DNA from: Cordia subcordata
Taxonomy: Eukaryota > Streptophyta > Magnoliopsida > Boraginales > Cordiaceae
Assembly (NCBI GenBank): GCA_028554755.1
Contig: JAPTOF010000001.1
Span: 34,305,501 to 34,369,500, forward strand
Length of the DNA: 64,000 bases
Direction: 5' to 3'
Positions 63,500-64,000 of the stretch are shown in pieces. Within the stretch, counting starts at the first letter, position 1. The number at the start of each line of letters is the position of its first letter. The translations under genes were made by a program, and so were the position numbers. The notes under the pieces are model-generated. The model did not search any database, was not told where the DNA came from, and saw only the letters and a program-made list of their open reading frames with translations.

Positions 63500-64000
63500 A
63501 AGTGTCTAGCCATTGATCCAATTAACTATATTTTTGCCTTTAAGGGGTGGCAAAACAATATATCTTAATTTTTTTAACTTGCAAAAATAAAGGAAAAATG
63601 AAAAAAAAATTAAAAATTGAGGGTTGGCGACCATCATCCTGTGCTGCCACCTCAAGTCTCCCCTGCTTATATGTCAAATTTTATTTTGTTATTAATTTAT
63701 GAATTTAATTTATTATTTATTATCTTTTTTATTTTTTTTACTATTTATATATTATTGATATACTTTATTATTTTTAGTTTGCATATTTTATTGTTAATTA
63801 ATTAATACTTAAAATAATATTAATTTGTAAATTTTAAAGATTCATAACTTAATTTATATATATTTGCGTACATAAAATGTTATGAAAACTTGATAAATAG
63901 TGGCAGCACTAATTTCAGCCAAGGTCATACACTCATAGTAACTCTTGTTCTTCTTTTTTAATAGCGAAAAATATTCTAAAAGGTAATCTTGTAATATACT
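63500..64000. other. AT-rich end of window
   Basis: No gene. The stretch 63690-63860 resembles the sub-repeat of the 3184-3910 array (AATTAATTAATACTTAAAATAATATTAATTTGTAAATTT). Confidence 0.5.

Overview
This is about 64 kb of AT-rich nuclear DNA from a flowering plant, most likely a eudicot. The evidence is GT-AG introns, an adenosylhomocysteinase of exactly the plant length (485 residues) carrying the plant-specific insertion, a plant-type myo-inositol oxygenase gene, an F-box/LRR/FBD gene, and a typical plant set of mobile elements. I cannot name the species. Gene density is low: two genes with open frames, one broken gene, and mobile-element or AT-rich filler between them. No bacterial-type operons, CRISPR arrays or rRNA genes are visible.

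Layout. 1-4.5 kb: AT-rich spacer with a TGTGTA minisatellite and a 317-bp tandem repeat. 4.55-8.15 kb (+): a ten-exon myo-inositol oxygenase (MIOX) gene. It is disabled by a one-base deletion in exon 4 and by loss of the AG acceptor of intron 4; a tRNA-like SINE sits in intron 3 and an 803-bp hAT element with a perfect 8-bp target duplication sits in intron 6. 9.8-10.7 kb: a second hAT-like element. 10.88-16.16 kb (-): a degenerate Ty3/gypsy chromovirus with both LTRs and target duplication AAGAT. 16.8-18.6 kb: remnants of F-box/FBD genes split by a 930-bp Mutator-like element. 18.8-20.7 kb (-): a decayed LINE ORF1. 21.2-30.4 kb (-): an F-box/LRR/FBD gene with three in-phase exons whose 7.6-kb first intron holds a complete but defective Ty1/copia element (22346-27493, target duplication CCCAT). 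31.5-33.8 kb: three small DNA transposons. 34.3-36.5 kb (-): a complete two-exon adenosylhomocysteinase gene. 39-42.6 kb: TTTGTTCA-type repeats and the 3' end of a CACTA (En/Spm) element. 46.8-53.1 kb: a MITE, then a Mutator-like element of about 4 kb carrying roughly 3 kb of unrelated, less AT-rich sequence that includes a CATGTCACC minisatellite. 53.5-59.5 kb: duplicated repeats, nested inverted-repeat elements and a foldback element. 60-64 kb: one possible small gene, a hAT-like element carrying tandem repeats, and a MITE.

The host genes are not a pathway cluster. MIOX would oxidise myo-inositol to glucuronate for cell-wall sugars, SAHH serves the methyl cycle, and the F-box protein would be a ubiquitin-ligase substrate adaptor. 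I found no convincing new biological system. The most informative observations are the two independent lesions in MIOX, the F-box gene that appears to have kept its reading frame across an intron with a retrotransposon, and the large Mutator-like element with foreign internal sequence.
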